A DNA stretch of 64,000 nt. Origin: Siphonodentalium dalli (Eukaryota > Mollusca > Scaphopoda > Gadilida > Siphonodentaliidae). This document shows, one piece after another, positions 45,757 through 58,639 of this stretch. Positions within the stretch are counted from its first letter, which is position 1. Each line of letters begins with the position of its first letter. The DNA is taken from the NCBI GenBank assembly GCA_032622095.1, contig CP136063.1, positions 185,295,956 through 185,359,955 on the forward strand. Reading direction: 5' to 3'. The position numbers were made by a program, and so were the translations under genes. The notes beneath the pieces were generated by a model. It saw nothing but the letters and a program-made list of their open reading frames with translations. It did no database searches and was not told the origin of the DNA.

Positions 45757-46430
45757 TAAGGCCAAAAAAAAGGGCTTTGGTTCTCAGGGCCGGATTAGGC
45801 CTTTTTATTGCAATGCCTGATGTTATGACAAAAAAAATTTAAAATACAAAAATAAAAAATTAACAAAAAATTAACAAAAAAATTTGTATTTCATAAACAT
45901 GTCCATAGTAGATATGAGATATGTGTTGAATATTAGCATGCATTGAGCTCTAACATGTAATGTGTTATAAAGTGACTTGCAGGCTTACAACATGAAGTAG
46001 ATGACTGCAATTAAGAAAATGATTAGCTGATCCTCATGCTCTTCTTACAATTAGTCATTGTGATCTAACTTTCACTAATTTTAACTCCATACAATTGAAA
46101 GGCACAGGATTGAATTCAGGATCACATATTAGAATGGGGAGGTATCAGCTTTTAGAAAACAATAACAATATTGAATGTCAGGGGCATTGTATGGTGTTAG
46201 GTAATCCCAGTCTTAGACTGATAGTACAATGTTATTTTTATGTAAGATTAAATGAGTTTATATGCCTAAAAGTTCCCTCTACATTTCTGGTTATTACTAG
46301 ACAGAGGAAGGTATCTTTGTTCATGCTAACTATGGGCAGTAAAAAATAAAAATAAAACCCTCCCTCCCTCATTGATTTGAAAAAAAAATTGCCAGAGAAC
46401 CAAAACTCTTTTTTTTTGGCCTAAAGGGCA
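45757..46430. mobile_element. Inverted-repeat element
   Basis: AAGGCCAAAAAAAAGGGCTT and TTGGTTCTC on the left are mirrored by GAGAACCAAAACTC and TTTTTTTGGCCT on the right, giving arms of about 30-35 bp. The interior has an 84-codon frame (46,095-46,349) with no recognised domain. Confidence 0.6.
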
Positions 46431-46964
46431 TGCCTGTCTCTTTGAAAAGCCAATAAAAATCCTAACGGATGAACGTCTCTAGATTAGTACATTATATTTC
46501 TTTTATATGATAACACGGCATTCCCAACACGATGTAATAAACCGTTTCCAAATATGGAGCGCTTTCCTGGCATAGTAAATGTTTGTGAGAATCATAGTAT
46601 TTAAAAATAGTTATAAGATGCGAAAGAATAATCAGTCATGAATATCATTGACTGATTCAACAGTAGTTGAGTTTTACATTGCATTGGAAAATTGTCAACA
46701 AGTTATTGCATGATATCTGATCTGTGAAGTGATCTGCTATGCCAATAACCAATGAATCGTGCATAGTCTGCACCGCCCTCCAATTAAATGGAAGGAATCC
46801 CTTCAAAACAGAAACTAATTTCATTAGAGATATAGAGATATACATCCGTTAGGATTTCCATTATCTTTTCAAACAGACTGCATACATGCCACCATATTGT
46901 GGTACTGACTATATAAACAATGCCAGAACTCAATGTGATAAATGGTCATACATTTTTGTTGGTG
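46431..46964. other. Unassigned stretch
   Basis: No gene or repeat family recognised. Confidence 0.35.
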
Positions 46965-47320
46965 GATTCCATTTTTATGTGTACCCATACCATAGTGTCG
47001 ACGTCCGGATTGACCACTCGTCATTCGTTCGTCTGTCCGTCTGTTTGTAGACACTTTACGCATCATGCAATAACTCAAATATTTTAAATCCGAACGGATC
47101 CAAATTTTGTATATGGGTTTCTCAGGCCAAAATACAGATCGAGTTAAAATGTTGGTTTGACCTGAGTCTTTTTTTTCTTCAGAATTATGGCCATTTTTCG
47201 ACTTAGAATTGACGCATGCTGCCTTAATTCAAATATTTGTTATCTGGATGGAACCAAATTTGCTATGTGAATTTCTCAGCCCAAAATACAGATAGAGTTC
47301 GAATATGGGTTTGACTTTTG
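46965..47320 (+). repeat. Dispersed repeat E copy
   Basis: GTGTCGACGTCCGGATTGAC leader, TCTGTCCGTCTG run, then two units with CCAAATTTTGTATATGGGTT and CAGCCCAAAATACAGATAGA. Confidence 0.75.
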
Positions 47321-48018
47321 AATTCATTGTATTATTGGCACTTTCGGCAATCAAATAATAAATAACAACTTGCGAAAAATGGACATGCTATCAGTAAATC
47401 TCCTAAACATATATTTACTTCTCGAGTCCAAATTTGACCAATTATGGCATTTACCAGGACATTCATGCAGACTGCTTCAAGTAATGTTTTCTTTTGTTTT
47501 AATACTAAGACATTAATATAAGGCAACTCGAGTATACTATCATTGCTGTTACAGATAATTTAATGAGGAAATACACACTAAGACTCATCATATTCTAAGC
47601 TATCTGTATTTTAGAGTTATTATACATTATCATTGGCTTCTGTTACAGTAGATTGTTTATCAACTTTGATTCACACATGCAGAATCTCATCACTTTTTTT
47701 ATTTCTTCAATGATTTAGCAAACTTATGATTTTCTAGCTGTACACACCATGTACGAGTGCCGGTTCTCAATAACTATCAAAGAAAATTAGTCAAGTAAAT
47801 CATGTTTTGTACAATGTCAGGATAATGTCAAAAGACATCCTCTGGTCATACTAATGATCAACATGCCATGGTGAGGTAATAGCATACATATTCACAGTGT
47901 GTTAGCCTGTACTCAAGGATTTGTCGTATTTCCGATTTATGCTACGCCTTTCTTCCAATTTGCATCATTTTTACCAAAAATACCAATGACATGTGTACAA
48001 AATCTGTCAATAAAAGTG
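47321..48018. other. Unassigned stretch
   Basis: No gene recognised. Confidence 0.35.
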
Positions 48019-48170
48019 ATTAAAGTGATGTGAAACACCCCAGTAAGGTGATCAAATAGAAATTGAGAATAATCTTGCTCAAAGTAGTTATTTTTTTATG
48101 AATATTAATCCAAATTAACAACACACGCCATCATTCTTATACATTAATTAAATACAATGACTCTCATACT
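48019..48170 (+). repeat. Dispersed repeat G, copy 2
   Basis: TTAAAGTGATGTGAAACACC, AAGGTGATCAAATAGAAATT and CATTCTTATACATTAATTA match 23,189-23,340 at about 80 percent by eye. Confidence 0.7.
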
Positions 48171-49690
48171 ATAGTTGACTGTTGTTAGCATTATTTTCAG
48201 GCAATAAATCAATTCTGAAGCAGCATTTCAAAAATTTGTGATATTGTTGGAATCTGATGATATGGGGACCATTGCGTCGGCTTGAGTAACTTTAATGTTC
48301 AGATATTGTAGGGGTCCAAAATTGAGCCAATCAGTAATGTACATAGCAAATTCAACATCATAGGCAGACCAACAATTGGGAAGCTGGTTCTAATACAGTT
48401 AACCATGGTTTTGTGACAACCAAGTCCTGCTTTGTCATGGTATTTAGACCCCTCATGATGAAATCAGTTTTAAAATTGTTTTTTCTAAATAAATATGTGT
48501 AAGTGTGTAAAAAGCCACCTGCCAAACAAATTTTAAGCCACTTTTGTCATGTGGCCAAGCAGCCTTTTATTTGTTATTTATTCAAAGAAAATTAATATTT
48601 TTTCTAATTCATATTATATAATGTCAAAATAGTTGTGAAGTTTATATATCATAGTTATGGCTATAGGCCAGCTCATCAAAATCATTATATCTACATCAGA
48701 TTATCCACATATCTTCAAATTATCTTCTATCTGAAACATTACTATCTAATTCTCCCTTTTTCTCCCATTGGTCTGATATCAATTTTTCTAATACCAACTG
48801 TATTACAAATACCAAATCTTAGTCTCACTTAGTCACACCTATTGAACGAGCCCACTACGTGAGCTAATGCGAGAACAAAATAAAAATAAAGCCAACTGTG
48901 AACATCAAATTGTTTGGAATACATCGCACTTAGTCCAAGCACACTCACGCTGTGGGCTCGGTCACACCATAACTGGCGAAGACACATATAAGCTATCAGC
49001 TTGTTGTTGAATCCCCTCCATACCATACATGTAACTTGTTATTATATTGTACCATAATTACTTTATGAATTATATGGATTAAATACTGTTTACAGTTACC
49101 TCTACTTTCAGATAGGATCAACTTTATCTTCTGAACTGTGAATGTCAGCAAGAATAATCTTCACCTGGGACGATACTGGTGACATAGTGATACAGAAAAT
49201 CTGGAAGGCCTTGTATTGACACATTGCTATATTTTGCAGAAAAAGAAGAATCAAGCAAATGTTTGGAGGCTTTTCTGATAGACAATTTAAAATCTGCAAA
49301 ATATATTATCATATGATTTTTTTATTTATATACACCATACCTTGTAATCAAACAAACAGCTAGATCTTCATGCACAATTTTGAACTGGGTGTTAACTCTA
49401 GATTTTGTTGATGACAGTGTCATTTTGTAAATCAAGAGCCACCCTTGTGTTCATTCACTTGCATATATTTCTTTGTTTTTGCACAACTGCATCTAGCAAT
49501 TTGCTACTTTCTAAAGCATTCCAGCTAGTATTTCCAGATTCCAGTTTTGAAAGTTATAGCAATGCTCCTTGTTTCAAAGTGACTACATTTAATCTGAGGC
49601 ATTGACACCTATATACATGAAAGAGAAAATGGTTCTTGCAGAAATAGTCATTCTGATCAGTCACATGCTTTTTATATGCCTGTTTGAAGA
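48171..49690. other. Unassigned stretch
   Basis: No supported gene. A minus-strand frame near 48,829-49,026 runs into a GTGAGT donor but has no acceptor or recognised domain. Confidence 0.35.
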
Positions 49691-49699
49691 AAAAAAATG

Positions 49700-50070
49700 T
49701 TGTATTTCGTAATCCGTCTGTCCCTCTGTCTGTCCATCCATCTGTCTGTTAATTTGTTCTTGTTTCTGACCGTTAACCCCAGCTTGGATTATCTGAACAT
49801 AATTATGTATGTGTTTTTCCTAGCTAAAATATACAAACCAAGTTCGAATATGTGTTCCGTCATATTATTTTTAAATGAGCTACGGTCCTTTTTCGACTTA
49901 GAAATTGCCTAATTTCTTAACATTTTGTTTTCTTGTCGGTAACTCTAGTGGGTATTATTTTATCTGAACCAATGTTGGTATTTGTGCTTCCCGGTTAAAA
50001 ATAGAGACCAAGTTCGAATATGGGTTCCGTCCAATTATTTTTACATGAGTTAAGGCCCTTTTTTATACGC
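49700..50070 (+). repeat. Dispersed repeat E copy
   Basis: TGTCCCTCTGTCTGTCCATC leader, then two units with AAAATATACAAACCAAGTTC and TCGAATATGGGTTCCGTCC. Confidence 0.7.
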
Positions 50071-50089
50071 CCTTTTGAAAAAAAGGTTG

Positions 50090-50970
50090 TCTCCAATATA
50101 TTTTGAGACTTCCATATATAAATATATGTGTGTGTGTGTGTACTTTATAGAATCGAAAACGGGTTGACCGATCGAGACCAAACTTCCTATCTAAAGGTCA
50201 AATCCCACGGGAATGGTCGTCGCAGCGTTTTGGAGAAGCTCAGAGCACCTGTTCTCCACTCTGTCACCAAAAACGGCACTGCGGTGGTTAATCAAGTGAT
50301 AATTTAATGAATTTTGAAAAATAAGAGTTTTATCAACATAAATCGATTTTAATGGGAAATCCTATGTTAAAATTTAGCATCGAAAAAATTTAATTTCTTC
50401 TATCTAAAACATAATTACGTGTTGGACTGTGTCATTTTAAGAATATATAAGTATTACACGCAGTCACACGAAGTCTCAGCTTGAAATTTTGAAAAATAAG
50501 AGTTTTATCGACATAAATCGATTTGAATGCGAAATCCTATGTAAAAATTTAAATATTATTTTCGATACACTGTTAAAATTCTATAGAAGCAAAGTGGTCA
50601 ACTCGGGACGGGTCAACCGATTGAGCCCAAACTTGCTACCTACATGTATGGGTACTTTTGTCCCGAATGTGTCACGGACGGGTCAAATCGGGACCCCGAT
50701 GTGACATTGACCTTCAAACTGGTCAATTCAAGGTCAAATTGGGTAAAACTGGCGGATTTCTGTACTTTTGTCCGGGGAGTGTTTTGGACAGGTCAAATCA
50801 TGACCACGACCTGACCTTGACCTACAAAATTGTCAATTCAAGGTCAAATCGGGTAAAACTTGCTGATTTCGACGAAATTTGGTACAAATGCAGCACAAGT
50901 GTCTCGGAACCTGTTGCAATTGCTATTTCGAACAAAGCCATGGGACGAATGCCGCGGGCTAACCTGCTAG
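50090..50970 (+). mobile_element. Helitron-like element, family A/C mosaic
   Basis: Starts TCTCCAATATATTTTGAGAC and ends CTAG (50,967-50,970) before T, with the GCGGGCTAACCTGCTAG end of family A. The 5' third is family A (GAATCGAAAACGGGTTGACC). The middle is family C core (GGACGGGTCAAATCG, TGACCTTGACCTACAAAATT). A family A tail follows (GAACAAAGCCATGGGACGAA). A direct repeat of about 60 bp (GAAAAATAAGAGTTTTATC) lies at 50,316 and 50,490. Confidence 0.75.
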
Positions 50971-50984
50971 TATTATATAAATGG

Positions 50985-51334
50985 GTTGTCCGTCCATCTG
51001 TCCGTCCGCATTTGGTTTCCGGATGATAACATTAGATTGAATCGAGTGAACTGAACCAAATTTGGTATGTTAGTTTACCACCCCAAAATACAGATCATGT
51101 TCGAATATGGGTTTTGTCCGCATGATTTTGACTGAGTTATACCCCTTTTGCGACTTAGATTTTACCTGATATGCAGTTTCCAGATGATAACTTTAGATTG
51201 AATTGAGTGAACTGAACCAAATTTGGTGTTCAGATCAAGTTCAAATATGGGTTCTGCCTACATGATTTTGCAGGTCAAGTTCGAATTTGAGTCCGATCCA
51301 ACCATTTTTGCCAGAGTTATAGGATTTTTTTATA
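50985..51334 (+). repeat. Dispersed repeat E copy
   Basis: GTCCGTCCATCTGTCCGTCC leader and GGATGATAAC / GAACCAAATTTGGTATGTTA units, two to three in number. Confidence 0.75.
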
Positions 51335-51915
51335 CCCCCACTTTCGAAGAAATTGGGGGGGGTAGTATACTGGATTGACTGCGTCCGCCCGTCATGCTTT
51401 CTCCCTCTGTGTCTGTCCGTCCGTCCATCCGACCTCATAACTCCAACAACTATGAACCAATTTAAAAAAAATTTGGTACGCAAGCTCCTTAGGACTGCCT
51501 CTCTGTATGATGCTAAAATTTTTTTTAAGTTACGCCTCATTTTCGACATAGAAAATTCTGTCCCACTTAATAACTTTAACAAAAATGAACCGATTTCAAA
51601 AAATTTTGGTATTCATGTTTCTCACAATACCCTTTCTACATGATGCGGCTAGTGATTGGCTCAGACTGTTTTTCGTAATATTACACTTCATTTTCGACTT
51701 ATTTTGACTTCGAAAATTCTGTCCGACTTAATAACTTTAACAAATATGAACCAATTTGAATAATTTTTTCTGTACAAGCTTCTTGTGACACCATATCGAT
51801 ATTATTAGTCCGAATTTTTCTTTAAAGTTAAAAATCTGTTTTGTTGGGTTTACGGATAATGCGGGTTGAATTTGCCATGGTGGGGGTATGCTAGCACTCG
51901 AGTGCACACCTCTTG
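51335..51915 (+). repeat. Dispersed repeat H with complementary ends
   Basis: Begins ATACCCCCACTTTCGAAGAA and ends near GGTGGGGGTATGCTAGCACT. ATACCCCCAC and GTGGGGGTAT mirror each other. Inside are three units with CTTAATAACTTTAACAAA and ATGAACCAATTT. Probably a non-autonomous element of about 580 bp. Confidence 0.55.
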
Positions 51916-54074
51916 TTTTGTCTGAAAATAGCCGAAAATAAATATTTAAAAGTTTTTTTGAGGGATTTTCAGTCATAAATACCACACTTGAAGTTATTGT
52001 GTTTTATTTTTTTTATTATTTCATCTTAAGTCAAACGTTTCAACCAAATGAATTAAACCTTGCCCCACTCTACTCCAGAAAAGGCGTATTATGCCCACGC
52101 TCCGACGGCGTGCTCTTGTTCGACTTTCTATTTGCCCAATTTCACAATTATTTTTTTCCAACTGATAGCTCCTGTTTGGATTATTTGAACTGAACCAAAG
52201 TTGGTATGTGTGTCTCTTTGCAAAAGATACAGGCCAAGTTCAAATATGGGTTTCATCCAATTATCTGTCCTGTTATTCATCTGATCATATTGAAATTTAT
52301 AGCAAATTGAAAACATGGTATTATTAAAGTGCAGCATATTGTGGGACTTATTTATCCCAATGTTTTATAACCTTTTGAATGTTACTTGATCGAAAAAATT
52401 ACCATTTTGAAAAATCACACTTTTAACTTTTACACTCGTGTAGACCAAGACTTGTCGGTCCACAATAGCTTGAGATATCAGTTGTGTTGATGTCTTTTTG
52501 GACCCAGTCAAGTGCTATTGCTCTTCTATAACAGAATTTCTTCTATAACAGACTTTCATTAAAAAGTCGTACTCTATATAATTACATGTGGAGCCTGGAT
52601 ATTCATGTGAACTGTTGAATGTGATTAGTCATCTGACATGTCCACGATTAATCTGTCTTCATACTGATGTATCAATTACTATGATAGAAAAAGGTATTTA
52701 AGTGAAGATTTGATAGATTATTATATTGTTTACACACATTTTCTGATAATGTGACACATTCAAATTCTCTGGAATACAATGGTTTGTTTAGTTAAATCTT
52801 GTTGCTTTGACATTAAACAAACTTCTGATATACGATTGTTTTATATCATCATGCTTGGGAAAGAATGCCCTTTATGTTCATATGCACAAGGCGCTAATTG
52901 ACTTAATCTGAAGACATGCCAGCAAGATAACTCCCGCCCTCGATTATGGGCGTAAAGTCTGTTATAGAAAAGTAACTCGGTCAAAAACAGTATCAATCCA
53001 ACTGATTTCCCAGGCTGAGGAGACTCGGTCTAACACTTGTGTTTATGGGTTATTGGGTGATCAGTGATTATTAAAGTGTCATAGACTTAATGCTGCATGG
53101 GATTTTCTTGAACTTGATAAGAGCCTAGCATTTTATTATTGGTTCATTGTGTTTTATTGGGATGGTAGTTATACATGCGTAGATCTTTCTGTACCCAATT
53201 TTCACAAACTGCATTGTGGGTGTACATGTACATGTAGATGTATCACTAATTAATAGTGTCACATAATTACGCCATGAATATGTATGCAGATTATACGGTA
53301 TTGATATCAAACTCGATCGAAATTAGTGATTAACTGAAAACTGCTTAATTATTTTTGCTCATACACATAACTGTATTTACTTAAATTAATAAAACATAAC
53401 CGAAATGTACATATATATATTAATTATACAACCTGAGAATTGCACATGCGATTTAATTTTTCGTGTAACATACTTAAACTGAAATTAATCAACACTGTAT
53501 AGCAATAATGTCTGGATTGACTTCGCCATGGATTTATTAAAGGCAAACATTGCCATAAAGCAGCTATAAGAATGTGTGTTTCACCGAATGCGACATTAAA
53601 ACTTGGCCAAATTTCAAGGAACTGGCTGTGCGAAACACTGCATCCAAATTTGGCAGTGTAATTGACATCAGCCAGTCTCTTGTAAATGAGGTTTCTTACT
53701 GAAACACCTATTTTGCAGATGACTTGTATTATGGAGTTGTTTACCTTCAACAGATCTATTGTGTTAACCCTTGCTGGTCCTCCATATGGGATATGGTTCT
53801 AATCGAGTGGTTGCAGTGAACCAGATATTAGAGCGATTCGAAATCATGCACATAAAACAGCATGACAACTAGTCAATTTGTCGAAAATCCCATGCAGTAA
53901 TAAGGCTGGTGACACTTAACCAACAATGATCACCCAGATAACCCATCAACATATGATTCTGTTGAGCCTCAAAGTTGAGTGTGATATTGTATACGCCTGT
54001 TTTGGGACATATTAATTATGTTATTTGTATTTTTTATCTTAATAATAGCTTCTTTTTTTTTTAAATGTAGGAAT
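51916..54074. other. Mostly unassigned stretch
   Basis: 52,130-52,265 is a repeat E fragment (GAACTGAACCAAAGTTGGTA). Elsewhere nothing is recognised. The 108-codon minus-strand frame at 53,424-53,750 shows no domain. Confidence 0.4.
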
Positions 54075-54290
54075 TTGGATTCCTCTCACCAATTTTCACC
54101 AGAGTTATGGCCATTTTTGTTGGAATTTGCACTTAATTTTAGTTTCCGGATAACTTTTGCAAGTCTGAATAGAATGGAATTAAATTTGGTATGTGAGTTT
54201 ATTAGCCCCAAATACAGGTGAAATTTCTTATTTGGATTCCGCTTGCTAATTTCCACTTGAGTTATGGCCCATTGTTGAAATTACCACGGG
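54075..54290 (+). repeat. Dispersed repeat E copy
   Basis: TTTCACCAGAGTTATGGCC, TTAGTTTCCGGATAACTTTT and AATTTGGTATGTGAGTTTAT. Confidence 0.65.
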
Positions 54291-55651
54291 TGTATTTGGC
54301 CACGTCCTAGAAATGCTCTTGTTGAAAATTGCAAATATATCCAATCAAGCAATATTCTGACAGAAAGCTAGAAAACCCTCTGGTTAATTAACTCTCACAA
54401 TGTGTTACATTTTCATGCTCTCTATTTATGCAAATTATCAATACGAATGGATATACTGTGTATTATATGAGGGAGGAACTTAATTTTTTCAGTTATTTAT
54501 ATATTATATATCATATTGATGCTGAATCCCATGTTGTTTTTAAAATTTTGTATACAAATCTTACGCAATAAATTTATCTTGAATTAGAGTATCTTGCTTT
54601 ATTGAATATGTCTTCTCATGGGTTATCTAAAAACCTTGAGCTCTGGTTATCAGAAATTAGTTCCAAACCGTCTTGTTGGTGTGCACCCTCATATACTAAA
54701 TAAAGATTTAATGCTGCACGGACAGAAACTATGAATATTGAAGCAGTTTAAAAAATAGTAATATCTTAATTTGGTATCTGCTGCTCTTATTTTATTAAAC
54801 AAAGAAAATTTCACATATTGTACACTCCTATCTAATTGACACTGTGAGCCACTAGCCTTGAGCAATATGAAACAACAATATATTTTCAATAATACAGTTG
54901 TATTCTTTATTTACCTCTCAAAATGGGCATGGGTCCTGACGCAAGTTACAGTGAAGCCACTTTTGTCATAAGCATTCATATTCGCATTCATGCGAGGTGT
55001 TATTGTAATTGCAAATAAAGAATAATAGGATTTTCTTTTATAGGGAATGTCAGATTACAAGAACTCAAATCTTAACATTCCTCAAGTTGACTACTCATTG
55101 GCAAAATTTAATATCCAGTTATCAAAGGGTTGGAGTGTGTCAACAGGGAAAAAGCTAATTATGCTTTCATAGTTGACAAACTATATCAGGGCTGTTTACT
55201 GATTAAATTTGTTTATCTCAGATTTAATGAATTGTGGGACATCGATCTCCTGATAGTATCCAGATTGTATAACCTGGACATGTCAATAAGAAATGAGAGT
55301 TTGTTCAGGAACATGTGAAGATATCTTGGATATGGTGTCAAATTAATCGCACCCCTAAAATTCATAAGGAGTTGTGAGTTATATTCCATTGGCAATATTG
55401 AAGAGTGCCAATTAACTCTAGCAATTCCTAGGGTGGGTGAAGATACTCGGATACTTCGTAGCTAGGTACCTACAGTGAAGGCAACTCCACTCCAGTCAAT
55501 GAGTTCGGGACCAGGATGATGAACCAACTAAATCCATGCTGGACGTCCCAGAAAACCCATTCGACTCGGTGAAGAATTCAATCATGACACTCCAAATTAA
55601 AATCAAATTAAATTAGATTATATTATTACAAACCCTTTTCACATTTATTAT
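54291..55651. other. Unassigned stretch
   Basis: A good acceptor-like TTTTCTTTTATAG at 55,031-55,043 precedes frames open for about 40 codons in two phases. Phase cannot be fixed and no donor follows, so I do not call an exon. Confidence 0.35.
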
Positions 55652-55678
55652 TTATTTGCGCTTAAGCACAAATACCTA
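55652..55678. repeat. Single TTTGCGCTTAAGCACAAAT palindrome
   Basis: An outlying member of the cluster at 56,240-56,405. Confidence 0.7.
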
Positions 55679-55814
55679 ACATTCCCTTACTTCCCACTGA
55701 TTGTGAATGATTGAGTCCATCTCATAGTATATTATTATGGGCCCATAGTAATAGCCCCATACAGACTCGAATTGAAGAAAAAAAAACATTTACATATGCA
55801 TAGCATATCTGTCC

Positions 55815-56190
55815 CTGGTGTCCCAGGAATTAGTGCCTCACTCCCAGAGCTCTAGTATAAGTTATTAAAGGGACATCTCCTGCACAGATATATATATATA
55901 TATATATATATCACTTCCATGGCCATAAAAAGGGAATTAAGGGTTACAGGGGGCTTGCTTCCTTTTTATGGTGTACTTACTGACTTGAAATAGGGGGGGA
56001 AACCTATTTTCATATTATCAGCATCCCTGTCTCCAAGAATTTGTGTCTCCATCCCAGAGATCTAGTATATTTTATAAATAAGACATATCCTGCACAGATC
56101 TATATCTTTTCCATGGTCATAAAAGGGATCTAGGGGTTACTGGGGGATTGCTTCCCTCATATGGTGGGTTTATATAGACTTGAGTGATGT
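55815..56190 (+). repeat. Two-copy tandem duplication, about 200 bp
   Basis: CCCAGAGCTCTAGTATAA, CATCTCCTGCACAGATATA, CCATGGCCATAAAA and GGGTTACAGGGGGCTTGCTT at 55,845-55,960 recur as CCCAGAGATCTAGTATAT, CATATCCTGCACAGATCTA, CCATGGTCATAAAA and GGGTTACTGGGGGATTGCTT at 56,055-56,150. A (TA)n tract expanded only in the first copy. Confidence 0.8.
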
Positions 56191-56237
56191 GTTTAGGCCT
56201 GTGCCAGTTAAAATTAATTCAGGGGGGAATCAATGAA

Positions 56238-56405
56238 TATTATTTTTTATTTGCGCTTAAGTGGAAATTATTTGCACTTAAGCATAAATAATTTGCACTT
56301 AAGGGCAAATTATTTGCGTTTGAGCACAAATGATTTACGCTTAAGCGTAAATATTTGCGCTTAAGCGCAAATCATAGAGGTTATTTGCGCTTAAGCACAA
56401 ATATT
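56238..56405. repeat. Tandem TTTGCGCTTAAGCGCAAA palindromes
   Basis: About seven near-palindromic 20-mers in a row, with variants TTTGCACTTAAG, TTTACGCTTAAGCGTAAA and the perfect ATTTGCGCTTAAGCGCAAAT. Confidence 0.85.
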
Positions 56406-58260
56406 GCGTAATAAATATTCAACAATGAACGGATACCTGTCTTAATTTTCAAACTATTCCAATCTTCACGTCAGCAGTCACCTACCTCAGCGGAGAGTTT
56501 CTACTTTAAAAAAAAAATTATATATATATATATATATATAATTATACATGTATATTGAAAGGAAACAGGTGCGATGATGAGCATAATATATAGGCCTATA
56601 GTCGAGCGATGTGCCAGCCTCGCATTCGAATTGTCATGACATTGTCAGTATAGACCTAGATTTGCATATAGCGTATAGTAGTTCAATGAGTTGAGTTGTT
56701 CACTAAGTTTATAACATGTCACTAACGGTGTGTGCACGTGCAGATACGCACAATGAATTTCGTGGTTGTTATCTAACACTAATAAGTAGATCATGCCATG
56801 AATCTCAACTTTGTCTACGGTCGTTTGACAGCTATAGTAGAGATTCATGACATGACCTAACTTATAAGTACTCGGGGCACAGGATATTTCAGTCGGGATG
56901 ATTATTATGGCATACCCCAGTCTACAGTTGTGATATCTGCAATGGTCAGCAAACCCAGGTCATAGTATATGCCTACTTATGTAGGCTATAGCTTTGGCCA
57001 CCCTGCGTGTCACGTCGAGGGATCGCAGCACCTGCATCTATATAGTCCTATGGGTCGAAAAATCATGCATGCATGGCGACACCCTTGGCATTGCAGTAGC
57101 TAAGGTAGCCTATATAGGCCTATACATATATAGGCCATCGTGTGCGTATATAATTTAGCTTTATTGTGCCTTTATATTTGCATCTGCACACTAACTTGTA
57201 AATAATGTACATAACTATATATACCGTAGGCCTACATGTATGGTAATTTTTTCACGCTCACTGAAGCAATTAAGCGCATTTGAAGCAATGGCACATATAT
57301 ATGTAGACCTATACTGAGTCCGTGCTTACATTTCTCTGATATAAAAAGGCGTGGTTTTAGAAAATATAAATTATATTAATATCACAAGACCTTTCAATAT
57401 AAACTCATAGGCCCCTATTGTCATCGCATCGGGCGTCAGCCCATTAGTTTGCCTTTAGTTGGTTGGTTTAAACATATTTATTGTAACTCAATTTACAAGG
57501 GATTGGGGGACAAGTTTGTTGGTTTAACCATCGATCTATATTATAATATACGTCGATGGTTTAACAGTACTGTCTTCGAGGAACCGTCTCATTTTATAGG
57601 TAGGCTATATACAGTCCTCGTCAATATACAATCATGGAACCGCGAGACGACAGGCCTATATACATGCAAACTTGAAGCATGGATGATGATTCGAAAAATT
57701 GCAAAACTTGTAGGCCTATCTGCACAATCATAGCCAGGCAGTCTAGTTACTGCATTAATCTGCGTAGAGCTGGAGGTAGGCCTACATATACTGGTAGGCC
57801 TATAGCTACCCCAGTCCCATATAGATACATTTTATAACTTGAATCACATTGCACACATTTAGGCCATAAGCAGCAATATCTGTCGGCATCATGGGGACTA
57901 TATGCCTATGTAGATTATTTTTTTTATTATATATGGCGATAGGCCTATTAAATTTGAGCTACACATATGTATAAATGTAGCCCTATGGCGATCGAGATAC
58001 ACGCATTTGCACGAAGTCAAGTTTGTATATTGCATGTCGCTACCTGTAATCCTGTATATATGGCCGGGCCTAACTATAATGACACATGCAATAGATTAGT
58101 ATAGCATTTAGTAACTTTTTATGGGTTTTATATATATATAAATCATATTAACTTGTTTATATATATAACATTTTGTAGGTCTTTAACTTTAGAAGGCACA
58201 CATTGCAATTTTATTTAGTAAAACAAATTTTCTCGTTCTCAAAACTAGGAAATAAGCTGA
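56406..58260. other. Unassigned stretch rich in TAGGCCTA
   Basis: About a dozen TAGGCC/GGCCTA motifs (for example near 56,592, 57,114, 57,231, 57,652, 57,711, 57,776, 57,795, 57,941). A (TA)n tract lies at 56,519-56,539. No gene recognised. The 94-codon frame at 57,449-57,733 has no domain. Confidence 0.45.
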
Positions 58261-58337
58261 AATTTTATAACCGGCTTGTGCAATACGTCACGCATTTTGA
58301 GTACACATGGAGCTGAAAATTTCACACGAATTTTTAG

Positions 58338-58439
58338 AAACTGTTATAATAAAATTGACGATATTAACCACAGAGGCGATGAACACATACTGACTGGGTG
58401 GCAACTTGTTTCCAACCAACCAACGAATGTACATGACTG
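58338..58439 (+). CDS. Candidate internal exon 1, unknown protein
   Basis: Acceptor GAATTTTTAG|A and donor GACTG|GTGAGTATG bound an open frame reading NCYNKIDDINHRGDEHILTG then WQLVSNQPTNVHD. It ends in phase 2. The next candidate (59,159) begins in the matching phase. The peptide looks protein-like, but the family is unknown. The frame is open back to 58,261 without an ATG, so the left boundary is uncertain. Confidence 0.25.
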
Positions 58440-58639
58440 GTGAGTATGTGTTATTATAGCTCGATGGTGGTGATATTCGACTCATAAATTTGAACCTAAT
58501 TAAGTCACATAATTTCGTCGTACTTTTGATAATAATACTAGGTATCATGACTTTTGTAAGTTTGTCAGTTTGTGATTGAACTTGAAGGTGAACATTTGAC
58601 TTGTGAAATTGTGTTTCATGATAAAGAGAGTTCACTGAG

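Noticed and set aside
48829-49026. 65-codon minus-strand frame ending at a GTGAGT donor
   Set aside because: No acceptor, poor start context and no recognised domain.
53424-53750. 108-codon minus-strand frame
   Set aside because: No domain, no splice or start support, and expected by chance in AT-rich DNA.
58288-58635. 115-codon minus-strand frame
   Set aside because: Lies opposite the plus-strand exon candidate. No domain, so treated as a shadow.
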